64,000 bases of DNA from Chamaecrista fasciculata (GCA_003254925.1 QANZ01043288.1:54671-118670), one strand, 5' to 3'; shown: positions 12,294 through 24,841, counted from the first letter of the stretch. Notes: generated by a model from the letters alone, not told the origin. Program-made: numbers and translations.

Positions 12294-12345
12294 AACCATC
12301 GTCCTCAATTCAGGCAAAAAAAAAAAAAAACCATCGTCCTCAATT
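12294..12345 (+). mobile_element. ultra-short poly(A) insertion with 15-17 bp duplication
   Basis: CCATCGTCCTCAATT occurs at 12296-12310 and again at 12331-12345 (up to 17 bp including flanking A). Between the copies lies only CAGGC followed by 15 A. This is the signature of target-primed reverse transcription with extreme 5' truncation, or of slippage-mediated duplication around a poly(A) tail. Two other sites in the window share the CAGGC(C) end. Confidence 0.65.
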
Positions 12346-12507
12346 TAATTGTCGGCGGATATTAAATACTTTTTTTAAAAAAAATATTTAGATTATATTT
12401 TGAGATTTATACATAATTATAAAAAAATCTTATATTTATTTTAAAATAAAAATTTAACTTTCAAAATAATTAAAGTCAGAATTTTTTGAGGTTTTTAATT
12501 ATTCATA

Positions 12508-13147
12508 GGCAAAAAGCATGTTGATGCCTCTAATGTTTTGGGTCAATTTTGGTTATGCCCCTAATGTTTATTTTGTGTTAGTTATGCCCACAACGTTTTT
12601 ATATTGTTGTCAATTATATTCTAACCTCATTGTTTTGGGCCAAAGTTCTATTTGGGTCCCTCAAGTTTACTCAAAGTTCTGTTTTGATCCCTCAAGTCTC
12701 CGACGAACTTTACGGCGAGATATACGGTAGCCTCGACAATTACAAAAACTCCTAATCTAAGATTTCTTTACCTCATGAGTTCAATGGCGGTCTTCATTTT
12801 GCAAACAAATGATCGGAAATATGATTTTCGGCGATTATGTAAATTTTTCGACGGCTTACCAGTCATTTTTACGCAAAATGGAGGTCGTCATTGAACTCAA
12901 GAGGTAAAAAAACCTTGGATTAAAAGTTTTCGTAGTCGTCGGAGTTGTCATGTATCTCGCCGAAAAGTTCGTCAGAGACTTGAGGGACCAAAACGGAACT
13001 TTGAGCAAACTTGAGGGACCAAAATAAGACTTTGGCCCAAAAAATAAAGTTGAAGTATAATTGACAACAATGTGAAAAACATTGAGGGCATAACTTACAC
13101 AAAATAAAAACTGATTCCAAACATTAAGGCACCCGCCATCTTTTGTC
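12508..13147. mobile_element. foldback Mutator-type element (640 bp)
   Basis: The element is two long inverted arms of about 300 bp. The left arm runs through GTTTTGGGCCAAAGTTCTAT and CGACGAACTTTACGGCGAGA; the right arm is its imperfect reverse complement, CTCGCCGAAAAGTTCGTC…AGACTTTGGCCC. An exact 9-bp target duplication, TTATTCATA, lies at 12499-12507 and 13148-13156. The element fills most of the space between dioxygenase copies B and C. No transposase frame is present; a 99-aa minus-strand frame inside is arm sequence. Confidence 0.85.
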
Positions 13148-13731
13148 TTATTCATAAAATAAACAAAAAGAATGAGTGATGATACTTTACGTAGGGAGCG
13201 CTTTTTAATATTATAAAGTGAAACTTGAGTTGTTTTTATTTTCTGAAACTAATTGTATTGATTTGAAGAAAAAAACACTCAAAAAATATAAATTTATATA
13301 ATCATGTCTATATTATCTAAATATTTTTTTGTGGTTCCTTGTCTAAGAAATAATATTTTCAATCTTTTCAAAATAAATAATTGTATGTCCCCAAAACATA
13401 TACTGCACTGAAATAATACAGATCAGATGGAGAAATATATTTCTTCGAAATTCGTAGAATCGACTATCCAACTATCATAACTAAAAATTGAATAGAAGAA
13501 AGCAATGCAATTATAGTACTGGTAATAAGTAATTGAAGATTATAGGATGAAGATGTAGTTTATATTATTACTGGTTATTACTTGACACTTTAATCGGAGT
13601 TTATATTATTTCCTACCATAATAAATTATAGAGAAACTCCCACAACTTAAGAATTTCACGTTTGAAGTCTAACTTAATAAATAACAAGCACTAATTTATT
13701 GGTGCCAAAACATAATTTCCATTAGCCCAAG

Positions 13732-15413
13732 TCAAATCCTGAAATGTATTTTGACTATGGTTTCTCTGTATTTTGGAGGATTGCCTTCTGATAAAATCTC
13801 CTTTATGGGTCCAAATATCTTCGACGATGACTTCACACCCGAGCTGAAAAAGCTTGCTACAGATACTCTTGGACCATTAGCATTAGCAACTACTCTTTGT
13901 TCTACACTCTTGAATCTATCGTTCGTTATAAGCTGCATAATTATATGTAAAAACTATCAATTAATTATCAATATTGATCAAACATCATTTCATCAATCCA
14001 TACCTAAAAATTTTTATAATTAAACACATTTACTTTTGTTTCAAACCAAGGTTTTGTTGCAATAAGTCTAATATTAGGTGGGTAAAATAAGCTCATACTC
14101 TCATAGTATTTGTATAAAAGAGATATAAGGGTTATTTTATCAGGTTCTCTAAGTTTTCCTTATGCTATTGTGAAAACCTTCATTGTGTAACAATAAAAAA
14201 GATTTTGTTTAATCCCGTGAGAGAGTCAATTTTTAATCAGTGGGATATCGGAATCTCTTAATGAGAGTGTCCTAGAGATGCGACTCGAAATTTTAAAAAT
14301 TTTTAGAGTGAAATTTCCAACGGGTTTAGATTAAATATAAGTATTTTGATCATCCTAATTCATGAGATGAGGATTATAATAACATGATGGAGGAGAAAAT
14401 GAAAACTTGCCTGCAAAAGATCACCAATGTTAACAACTAGAGCCCCAGGGAGAGGAGGAATATGAATCCATGTGTCTTGATAAAGAGCTCGGAGGCCACC
14501 AATATGGTCTTGAAGAAGCACTGTGAGAAAGTTTTGATCAGAATGTTTGGAAGTTCCTATGGTGAACTCTGGTTCAGGAAATGGTGGAAAATAATGGCCT
14601 AGAATGTAAAGCCCCTCAGCACAACCCATCTCTTTCAAATGCTTTCCATTCAGACCAAGTGCTTCTGATAATAACTCAAACAGCACTATCCCAAGTCTCA
14701 TTACGTGCTTCCCATATTCTACCAATATGTCTCTGCAAGAAAAAGAAATTAAAAAATGAAGAAGCAAAACTACTTCAAATTTCATGTTGTAAGCTTCAGT
14801 AATATATATACCTGCATACTTCTGGCAAGTCTTGTGGGTCTGGAGAATGAGGAGCAAGGTGACACTCAAAACTATCCCTCCAGTTAAGTGCCGATGAACT
14901 ATAGAGATCAAAATTGCTATTGTAGAGAAAGGGTTTCATTTGATCACGCGTGTATAGTTGCTTTTTAACCTCAGTATCTTGCTCATGAAACCTGCGCACC
15001 CCATGTTTAATCTCTTCAACAACATTCACAGGAATACCATGATTGACCAACTGGAAGAAACCCCAAGTCTAAGTTGTAGAAAGACCTAACTCACCCAAAA
15101 GAGCTCTCAATAGAGTTATATAGAGTTATAAGACCCCTTAACCAAACAATGTGGCAGAAGCTTCCTTGAGTCTCTCAACTCTTTCTTTCCGTGTGCTTGC
15201 CTCTTTATTCATGTCTGCAAGATCTATCACTGGAATTACATGCTCTGTGTTTCTTAAATTTGAGGTCTTGTCAAATGTCTGAGGAGGATGATGGAATAAA
15301 GGAGGGATCTTTGTGAGTCCTGCATCAACAAGCCCTTTAACTCCAGCTTTTGTGTCATCAAATGCTTTCAGCTAACTCACTCTCTCAGATTCTGGCTTCT
15401 CTGTAATCTCCAT
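13732..15413 (-). pseudogene. 2-oxoglutarate dioxygenase pseudogene (copy C)
   Basis: It is homologous to copy B in all three exons: about 15413..14812, 14732..14411 and 13932..13732. Four defects are visible. Codon 14 is TAG (15374-15372) where copy B has GAG (Glu). About 90 bp of foreign sequence (15067-15160) interrupts exon 1 next to the WGFFQLVNHGIP motif. The third iron ligand is lost, EHRV having become EQRV (CAC to CAA). Exon 3 lacks 51 nt in frame (201 against 252 nt), removing most of the conserved EYVTYFTEKGLDGTS tail. Exon 2 is full length (322 nt) and keeps His-x-Asp (HSD), so decay looks fairly recent. Like copy B, intron 2 starts with GCAAGT. An expressed shorter product from downstream ATGs cannot be excluded, but it would lack an iron ligand. 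Confidence 0.9.
15067..15160. other. insertion in exon 1 of dioxygenase copy C
   Basis: About 90 bp with no counterpart in copy B separates GAAACCCCA from GAAGCTTCC. It contains an internal direct repeat of AGAGTTATAT. Ends and target duplication are not clear; it may be a small transposon footprint or filler DNA. Confidence 0.6.
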
Positions 15414-16997
15414 TTTCTTCTCTCTCTGCAATGTGTTGGGCTGGCCTAATGTTTCTGGAGATTTTTACTTTTTCTTTTTTTGGGGGGTGGGGGGGTTTGA
15501 GAAGAAGCAAACAATAATTAACTAGCAAATATCAGAAGCCAATGCATGCAGCAAATAAGGAGGGGCATCAAAAGTTGAACTTTGACATGGCTTGGTGAAG
15601 TGGTGAAGACATCTAATAAACAAAAAACACGGTCAAAACCTCGTTTTGGTCCTTAATTTATAGGCTGAATTTTATTTTGGTCATTAAACTTTTTTTGTTC
15701 TATTTTAGTTATCAAACATTTTCATTTGCTTTACAATTTCTCTAAAAAGTGATTTCGTTTATTTCTAGGATCATCTATTTAGAAATGAACTATTCCCATT
15801 CAGTGTCTTAATAAATAAGTGGGCGGAGATAATATATATATATATATATATATATTTTAATTAGAAAGTGGAGATAAATTTATTATTATTTTTAACTTGA
15901 AAAGATGTAATTTTTTCTTTCTCTTTATAGTTACGATGTTCATGAAAAAGAATCGTCAAAGTCTGCTGTTTAGTTCAAAGATTATGACAGAAACTAGATG
16001 AACACATATTTTAGATTAATGATGAAACAAATGAAAAAGTGTAAAAATGAGATTTGCTGCATGCATGCATTGGCTTAAACGAAATTCACTTTATATTTCA
16101 GAATCAAAATGAGATTTTGACCGATAAATATTGGTAGAAAATTGAAAAAGAATAATGCAGTTTAAAAATAAGAAAAAAAGCGTGCGAGAGAAAAATAAAG
16201 CATGTTGTTGAAGTGGACATAAACCCAAAAGATTTTGAACCATTTCTCGGTTGATTTCGTGACGATGGCCAATTGATTGCATGACGATGGCATTTTTAAA
16301 AGCTTGTTAAGTGTTAACAAACCCACCTCATGAATCGTATCAGTCGGATTCGACGGTCGTCGATAACCATCATAACTTCATAAGAGAGGAATTTGGAGAA
16401 TTTCAAGGCCTTATTCAACTTTCATTTTGGAAACACGATCAATCAACAAATACACTTCATAAATTATGATCATCAATTCAATTGTGGGCGGGCAATTTAA
16501 TACTTTCAAGAAACCTAAAATGGCAGGATGATTAAGGAACAACAAATAAAGAATGCTGACGAGTTATACAGATAGACGACATGAAATTATTTTACAAATA
16601 CAACAAAGATCTTACTCCTCAGTCCTCACCGCAATTTCAAGAAACATATATTAGAATTTAGTAGGTGCATTTGCAACATGGGTTGCACTTACACATTTAC
16701 ATCATTAGTTGTGCATAGAAGGATCCCACACTAATGAATCAACCACATGATCTATAAAACTAGAGATGTATATCATATATTGGTACTGAGTACTGACTGC
16801 TGAAAGTTAAATCAGGTACGAACAATACAAGTTCAACCAAAAATACGAGGAGTGAACCAGAGCCGTAAAAATTGCTTTTACATTCCCAAAAACAAAAATA
16901 CTAATTCCGAGTTTTCTTCTCCTTTTCTTTTTGGTTCTTAAACTTCTGTTCTTAGATGGAATGCAACAGAAACTACTCACTTAGGATCAATTGGGTT
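15414..16997. other. intergenic with repeat debris and a (TA)n tract
   Basis: The segment 15640-15730 holds an isolated arm of a foldback element (TTTTGGTCCTTAATTTATAG, TTTTGGTCATTAAAC). A (TA)12 microsatellite lies at 15832-15855. The last 150-200 bp before 16998 are probably the 3'UTR of the lesion-inducer gene. No gene was recognised elsewhere. Confidence 0.5.
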
Positions 16998-18615
16998 TCA
17001 AATTGTCTTATCCTTAAGAGCCTTCTTCCGGATCTGCCGCCTAGGCATTGAATTCCTCATCCCAATATAGAATAGCAATGCTCCAAATAATGCCAAGTTC
17101 TGCAAATGAAACGAAGCTATGAAAAACACCAACATAGAAGAAGACTTAAATGTACTTTAAGAATTGTGATTATGTGAACAAATAATTTAGTTCTCAGTCA
17201 AACAACATCAAAGTTCTTTTCGATAGCAAAATCCTATACTAAGCTAGTACTATCAGACTTATTTCAGATACCAACCTGGGTAAACTTGAAGAAAAGCTGG
17301 GTAAATTCGTTTGTCTCAACATCATAGTTGTAGAAGTCACATAACAATGGGGTAAAAAGTGCTTGATGCAGAAGCTGCCAAAAGAATAAAAAAGGAATAA
17401 TCACAAAACTGGTTTCATCCGATTGACTATAAGTTAGTACAAACAGTATTACAGTAACAGTAAAGCCTAAAACAACCAACCAGAAGATAAGCTCCAAGGG
17501 AGTTGCCAAAGATAAACAAAGGGCTTCCAATTCCTTTCAGGAAAATTGAAACAGCAACCAAATCTTTCATCTGTCAAGAAGGATACCAAAGATAAGGAAT
17601 AAGGAAGTGTCTAATATGTGAGAAATCATCTATTATCTGTAATGTAGCTTGAAAATGCACTTCTTACTTCAATTTCAGGAACTTTAAACCCGGTATGAGT
17701 TAATACATGACTTGAAAAGGTATGAAATTTTGGTCTCAAGGCTTTTGCGGCCGGTCCACCATCATTGCCAAAGTCATTGAACCTATCAAAATGAGAAGGA
17801 TAAACAACATAGAACTCTATCATGAAAACAAGTTTATTTCATTTGAGCCCAAGATGATTGGTAGGAGGACTCAAACAGAACAAGATAATAATTCATAAGA
17901 ACAGTAATGTTGAAATAAACAAATGATGTTCTGCCAAAGGAACTGTGATCTGAAGCTTTTAGGTATCAAACAGGTGAATATGCATAATATCTTGGTGGAG
18001 TACTGGAGTGTCCTCAATATGATAGAGCAAAGTTATATGAAATACAAACAGCTGGTGAAAAGATAATATTACTGCAGAAAAGGATAGTTCTACAATTTAG
18101 AAGGAGACTCATCCACATCACATATGAACTTTTAAAAAGGCGATTCAACTACTCATCATTTGCTATAGAAATATTATACATTATAACTTAGTAAGATTGT
18201 AAGGAAACCACAAGTATAAAGGCTTATAAGAAATAAATTCGGATTTTAGGTTCAAGGTTAGACATGGTGATGAGTATATTTGATAGGAATTTCTGCACTG
18301 AATACTCACAAAGGGACTAAAACACAGTCCTATAATCCATTAACACAAATATAACAGCCCCAAATCAGCCAATACAGGACATTCACCAACAAAACACAGC
18401 AAATAGAAACAACTAGACAGAAAACATAACATAAACTGGACATTCGAGAGGCCAGACTCTCCCAAAGGTTTCCCTACCAATTTCCTACCCAAAAAGTGCT
18501 CCTAAACCTACTGATATACCCCCACACAGCAGTGACCCACGCATACCCCAGTACCCACAAACCGTTATGCCTGGTCCCCACTTCCTTGCAATCCTTCATT
18601 CCTTTGCCTCTCTCT

Positions 18616-18648
<33 letters not shown>

Positions 18649-19534
18649 AACATCTTGCTCTTGCCACATGGGCCTTTGTATATCCCGTGGCCCAACCATT
18701 CCTGACCCCTTTCTCTTTTCTTTCCCTTTCTTTTATCAGTATTCAGTATTGAGGGTCCATCAATATTCTTGATTATGGAATGCGTTCAAAATGACCTTAA
18801 AGGAAGTTCAAGTCACGTTGTACATTCACTTCAATAAAAATTTTCCATTCAAAAGTGCTTCGATTAAGCAATGTTTTACATCGAACCAAGCATCCATGTC
18901 AAGTTGGTACATAATTATCTCACATACCAAGTTAAATCATGGTGTATTTGAAATGCTGACGTTCGGTATAACAAATTAGAATTGTCACATTTTACATTTA
19001 TATTAATATAAAGATTATCATAAATGATGGTGAGGTGCCCTATAAAATACTCACTAAGCATAATCCAGAATCTAACATTCCAAGCAAGGAGAAAGAAACA
19101 CGTCAACCACCACATAAATCTTCGAAACACAAGCAGGCCTCATTGATACCGTTATCTGAAGGCGTAAAACAAGCAGGGTAAAATAAAGTCGGAAAATATA
19201 AAATAAAAAATGGAGTGTATTAGAAAGCAGCTTCGTTGACCTCGAAAGAACCATAGTTGATGCTATCCTAGACCCTAGTCACAATTTTCACACAATTCAC
19301 CTCACAGATCAAGCTTCCTCACTTAAAATGCAAGTCTCTATTTTTTTTAAAAAAAAAACAAATATCAAGGCTTCCTTTTCCGACAATTTTCTCAGGAAAC
19401 AAACAAATAAAGCCGATAGCAAAAGAGTAAATGTAGAAAAAGCAGAGAGGTATGAAGAGGGATTACTCTTGCCAAGCAGAAATTATGAAGACAGAAGCGA
19501 AGAGGATTCTGCCGACGAAGGAAGTGAAGGCCAT
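16998..19534 (-). CDS. HR-like lesion-inducing protein (HRLI-1)
   Basis: Exons on the minus strand are 19534..19467, 17782..17668, 17570..17481, 17374..17276 and 17099..16998 (68+115+90+99+102 nt, 157 aa), all GT-AG and in phase. The protein starts MAFTSFVGRILFASVFIISA, continues WQEFNDFGNDGGPAAKALRP, and ends NSMPRRQIRKKALKDKTI with a basic tail. Four hydrophobic segments are evident: about residues 5-21, 62-90, 91-103 and 127-140. This is the plant 'HR-like lesion-inducer' family (Pfam HRLI, DoxX-like fold), small membrane proteins named for a tobacco cDNA that induces lesions; the biochemical role is unknown. Intron 1 (17783-19466) is long and holds a CT microsatellite. A divergent paralogue lies at 28645-30490. 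Confidence 0.93.
18608..18653 (+). repeat. CT microsatellite in HRLI-1 intron 1
   Basis: This is a run of CTCTCTCTTCTCTCTC-type repeats interrupted by T. It lies within the 1.7-kb first intron. Confidence 0.85.
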
Positions 19535-20230
19535 CGAGAGAAAAACGAAAGAACAGCCACAGAGAATTCAATTCAAAATTCAAAGTGACCTGAGTGAGTC
19601 TTTTGAAAAGAAAGAGGGGGAATTGGAAATGATAAAGAAAAGCAGAGACCGAGGTGACAAGGGCAAAACCGGCAACGAAAGTGAAATCGAAAAGACGAAA
19701 ACTCTGTGATAAGTGCGAGTGTGGAGTAGTGTTGTCTACTCGCCTTATGCAAGTGACAACTAAGGACCTAGTGGCAATTGTTGGCACGTGGCTTTCAATA
19801 AAAGCGACTGTTTGGTAGTTATTCCTTATCTTGACATGCTTTTCTTCACTTTTCATGTTCATACATACTGGTAAATTAGAATTACACTTCGAATATATTT
19901 GGTCTTCCTCGGATAAAAATTCATATTTGATTTTGTTGATACAGTTTACAGTGTAATAATAAAGACTCTAAACCTATAATTTATTTTCAAAATAATTCAA
20001 AAAAAAAAACTTGATCATTTTACCTTCCGAACATAATCAACATGTAATGTTGTCCAAAATTAATTTTGTTGTAAAACATATATCAATAAGAAAATATAAT
20101 ATTTTAATAAAATATATCTTAAGTATAAATTAAGCACAGATTAAAGTAACTTTGTTGTAAAATATATGAAATAAGAATACTTAAAATAGATAGAAAAGTA
20201 AAAGGGAAGACAGATTCTATTATTCAAGTT
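19535..20230. other. promoter/5' region of HRLI-1 and AT-rich spacer
   Basis: A pyrimidine-rich 5' leader (minus strand) covers about 19535-19720. Beyond it lies AT-rich sequence up to the copia element. No further gene was seen, and no clear TATA box was identified. Confidence 0.4.
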
Positions 20231-20440
20231 ATCTCCAACCTTTACATCAACTCTCAAAGCTTTTATTTATAGGTTAAAGGATCTCAAGGGGGAATGTACC
20301 TAATGAATACATAGACTCATATTCATGTACACAAGAAACTAAAAATCATAAACTTAATTACAAAGGACATTACAAACTTCTATACATAGAAATATGAAAA
20401 GACAATTATGAATGTTCACAAATACTAATTATTTATAACA
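20231..20440 (-). repeat. left LTR (3' LTR) of the copia element
   Basis: It is a near-identical direct copy of 24630-24841, sharing AAGGATCTCAAGGGGGAATG and the TATAACA edge. Confidence 0.85.
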
Positions 20441-23400
20441 CTCCCTCTTGAATATTCACAATTTGTTTTGATACGCATTACAAGCTGTCTCATTAAAAAC
20501 CTTGCCAGGAAAACCCAGTGGGACAAAACCATGGCGAAGGGAAAAAGAGTACAGCGCGTATCTCCCCCTCATCATAACATCATTAAAATCTTTTGATTGA
20601 CACATTCTAATTTGATAAACCAACTTCTCAAATGTTACAGTTGGTCTGCTAAATTATCACTTGACCAAACTTGTGAACTTCTTGTTATCGCTCATTATCA
20701 CTTGATTGAATTTGTTGAGCTTCTGTTGCCTTGGTGAAATATATGTTGTTTTATCTCCTTTGATGTATCCTACTTTTAGCTGAACTATACATGTCATATT
20801 ATCTTTGTATAGTACAATTGACACATTTTCCTGCAAAAACAAATAACACATCTTCTAGATGTGTTGAATTAGTAGCCTCAACTAAAAACAATTTTGATTT
20901 GCCTTATGCATTACCTATTATGATCAAATAAGTAGCTAGCATCTACATTACCAACAAATGGTGAACTAAATTTATTGAAATAATATAAACCTTCAACAAC
21001 TATTATCCTAAGATATTTTAAAATATATATTTTCCATTCAATTTATTAATGAAGAATTATATATTGCTAGCAAGTGTACCGAAAAACATTAATACTCTTA
21101 TTAGATTAAAATATTATACTAGCGGGCCAAAGTTTTCATCTTTCTTTGAGACTAAAAAGGATATCGTAACACTTCAAGTGATCAATTTAACCATCGTGGA
21201 TGCACATCTTGTTCCTGCAAAACTATCTTAATACATTTTCTATGAATAATAACATCACTATCATAATATGTGTAATTTTGTAAGATGAGACAAAATACAC
21301 TATATTTTAAGCTCTTCGGGAGTTTCAATCATAAAATATATAAAACATTGATCACACATTGTGATCTATATCTCTTGATGACGATATATAGACAAATTGG
21401 ATCATTTTTCTTTTATATCATTCTTTTAACTTTTAACTAATATTACCTGAGACAATTGTATCACATATGTCCAGGTTTTTTCTAACCCATGTAGGATTTT
21501 ATTTATCTTCATTGAACATTTTCTTTGATAAATCTGACATGCTTTCTATAATTTAAATCCTTCAAGGATCTACATATATATTTCACGGTCCAATGAGCCA
21601 TATAAATAGGCTATAACCATAATCATTAGATGTATATCAAGATTTTCATACATTGTCAAACTAATAAAACATTTGAAGAGGATTGCCAAAAGAGAATGTA
21701 TCTCCAATTAATTAATGTTAAACTTTTGAGAAAAATATATACTATAATCAAATTATCTATATAATTAGAGTGCAGCAACATTTACTATATACATATCAAA
21801 GTCTTTTACAAACAACCAAATTAATCAAATATTAAAAATAGTTGCATCCACCACGGGAGAATTCGTCTCCTCATTATAAATTTCTAGTATTGTATCTCAA
21901 AAATTTCAATTTTCTCATTTCTTTTCACATATACTTATTAATACTCAACTGGCTTTACACCAACATATATTTGGACTACAAGTTCCAAAAATTTGACAAA
22001 TTTCGCGAATGAGTTTAACTCATCTTAGATCCTTTCTTTCTAATTTGGCCAATTTTTATGTCGATACTTCTTCAAAGAATTGTTATTCATGATCTTCATT
22101 TTTATAATTTGTAACGCTCAATTATATGTGTAAATACTTTTTCGACTAAATTTTCATATCGGTTCCATACTTTTCCAATAATAAACATATCGAGATCTCA
22201 TTATTTGCTTCATTTTCAGGTACCTGAATCCCTTCTGGAGATTTTTTATTCATTATGCCTTCCTTTATTATTTAAAAGATATAATTTCTCAACTTGACCA
22301 TCTTTTTCATTTGCTCCTTTTACTTTCGAGGACACTTATCTTTGGAATCGATCACGCTTCAGGCATGTTATATATTTATTTATAAAATTTCTTTGTCCTT
22401 CAGGGACCTCAATATATATTGGAGCATTTTCAGCTGGTATATTTGACTTTGTCATTTTCAATGGGTCAGTGAATGCATTTTGCAACTTATTTGCAATATT
22501 CTTTAAATAAATTATTTTTTTTGAACTTCAAGTTCACATTATTTTATATGAGGATCAACCTAATGTAATAACCATGCATTCCTTGTAATTCATTTTTCCA
22601 GCTATTTTCTTTCTTTCTCCCCCTAATGTTGAAAAATTAATTTCACTAAAATAATAATTGATAAATCAAATCATAAATGTATCTCCCTTCGGGGGTTTAA
22701 AATATTTAATAATTGAGTGAGATTCATATCCAACTTATATTCTCAATTTTCGTTGGGGCTCATTTTGATGTGCGTGGTGGAGCAATATAGATTGTGCACC
22801 CAAATAATTCTTAAATGATAAATATTTGGCTCTGACCCAAATCCAATTGCACAAGGGAGAATTTATGATACGTTGTTAATCTAATGCGTATAAGTGCTGC
22901 ATCATATAAATAAATATGTCCCTAAACACAATAAGGAATTTTGTTTTCATCATAAGTAATAGTCTGATAATTAACAGAAGGCATTTAATTAATTACTCAA
23001 CAAAACCATTTACCGTGTGAACAGAAACGATTTGATGTACCACACCTATCCCAAATGATATATAATAACCTTTTAAAACTTGGGATACGAATTCACCAGC
23101 ATTATCAAAATATATTGTCTTAATGGAATATTCCAAAAAATTGAGCTCAAATCTTTTATTTAAACAAAGTGGATCTACATGTCCATGAGGTGGAGCTTCA
23201 GGTCCACAAAGGTTTCCATGAACGCGTTCTAGAATTTCGAGGGATCCCATCTCATCGTTTGCTGGTGATGGTCTTATAATCAATTTTCTTTGAGAACATG
23301 CAGCATAAAAGAACTCATTATATAAAATAAACTTTTTGTTCTTTAATGGGTATTCATTTGAGTTCGCATTATTATTGATCCGTGATGGTCTAACCGGTCA

Positions 23401-23811
23401 TATAAAATTATAACGTATCCTTCAAATTAATGAACTTTTGTTCATTACTACATATGTTAAAAATTGTACAAATACAAGTGTAGTCAAGTTGGAGGGCTCT
23501 TCTGGAGCATACGATCACATGCTTGATATTATATTCACTTTTTTTCTCCATAGCAATTTTTCTTTTCTTCAAGGAAGCTTGACAAAATTCAACAAGATAT
23601 TTAACCATATGATAGTATGATAAATACATGATTAATACTGAAAAACAATAAAACATATAAAAATAGATGGAAGGGGTGAAAGAAATAAATGAATATACTA
23701 ACATATAAATTATAAACCAAATAAAAATGGATAATATATATAATTTAAAGAAATAAAAAGGGATAAATAAATTAATTAAAATGGATTTAGTTCTCCAAGA
23801 ACTATCTCGTA

Positions 23812-23837
23812 TTGTATATATATATATATATATATAA
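23812..23837. repeat. (TA)n microsatellite inside the copia element
   Basis: About 12 TA units lie in an AT-rich part of the element. Confidence 0.8.
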
Positions 23838-24629
23838 ATTTTCAATAACGTATTCACATCATATTCTCATATTTTCTTTGAATTTATTGATATCATACTT
23901 TAATAGTATCCAAATTCTAAAGCACTATTGGAGTTATGTCAATAAATATAATCTTGTTGATATGAGATTCTTACTTTTCTAGAGTATATATTATTACTCT
24001 TCCAGAGTACCTTTGTGAGAGTTTTTCAATTCTCTTTCTTTCAAATAAAAATTATTCATTATAAGAATAAATATACTACACTTCTGACGTACTTTGAATT
24101 CTTCAAAATTTAATTATACCCATATTTTCTTCATAAAAACAAACCTTGTATCCGAATCTATATTTACACTTAATAGAATATATGCTTTGAACTTCAAGTT
24201 CACTTGTCAATATACAAAACCATTGAAAATCTCATTTAATAATTGACATATTGTCACTATCGTCTCTACTGAGACGCAATATCAATAATTTAGATATATC
24301 AAACACCGTCTCTACTTGAGACTCAATCTCAATAATTTTGACATATCAAACATTTCACAAAATTAATTGTGATCACATATCAAATCTAAAACATAGATTA
24401 ATCAAATCATATCTAAAATTAAATATTTATTTTGATATTTACCTTCAGGGCCTTCAAATATTTAGATTGATGTCAGTCTTTAAACTATAGACAAATTGAC
24501 AAATATTTTAACTCTGTAATTACTATTAGAAATTGATCAAAATATATTTTTATTTGCCTTCAAGGCTATTAATAATTTTTATTTGTGATATGTCAAAATA
24601 TATTGACTATTAGCCTTCAAAGCAGATAT

Positions 24630-24841
24630 TCTCTAACCTTTACATCAACTCCCAAAACCTTTATTTATAGACTAATAAAGGATCTCAAGGGGGAATGTAC
24701 CTAATGAATACATAGACTCATATTCATGTACACAAGAAACTAAAGATCATAAACTTAATTACAAAGGACATTACAAACTTCTATACATAAAAATATGAAA
24801 AGACAATTGTGAATGTTCACAAATACTAATTATTTATAACA
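24630..24841 (-). repeat. right LTR (5' LTR) of the copia element
   Basis: It is the direct copy of 20231-20440. On the minus strand it starts TGTTATAAATAATT at 24841. The inner limit is approximate. Confidence 0.85.

Larger units (their letters stand above)
20231..24841 (-). mobile_element. Ty1/copia LTR retrotransposon, broken (fossil)
   Basis: Two direct repeats of about 210 bp (20231-20440 and 24630-24841) flank 4.2 kb. The element lies on the minus strand: the LTR begins TGTTATAAATAATTAGTATT at 24841 and again at 20440. Recognisable parts are an integrase-core fragment at 22993-23283 (contains DNAGEF and GIGVVHQ) and an RNase H fragment at about 20657-20851 (contains VGYIKGDKTTYISP). 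Next to the inner edge of the left LTR lies the CTTGCCAGGAAAACCCAGTG sequence common in plant copia elements. Reading frames are broken in many places and the element cannot be autonomous. By eye the LTRs differ by roughly 3% substitutions plus an indel, suggesting insertion on the order of a million years ago. The outer LTR limit and target duplication were not resolved. Confidence 0.85.

Noticed and set aside
12856-13155. 99-aa minus-strand frame
   Set aside because: It lies wholly within an arm of the 12508-13147 foldback element.
18474-18752. Frames over the CT-rich tract
   Set aside because: Low-complexity translation of the microsatellite in HRLI-1 intron 1.
19392-19862. 156-aa minus-strand frame
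   Set aside because: It covers HRLI-1 exon 1 and its leader in the wrong frame; the real exon reads MAFTSFVGRILFASVF.
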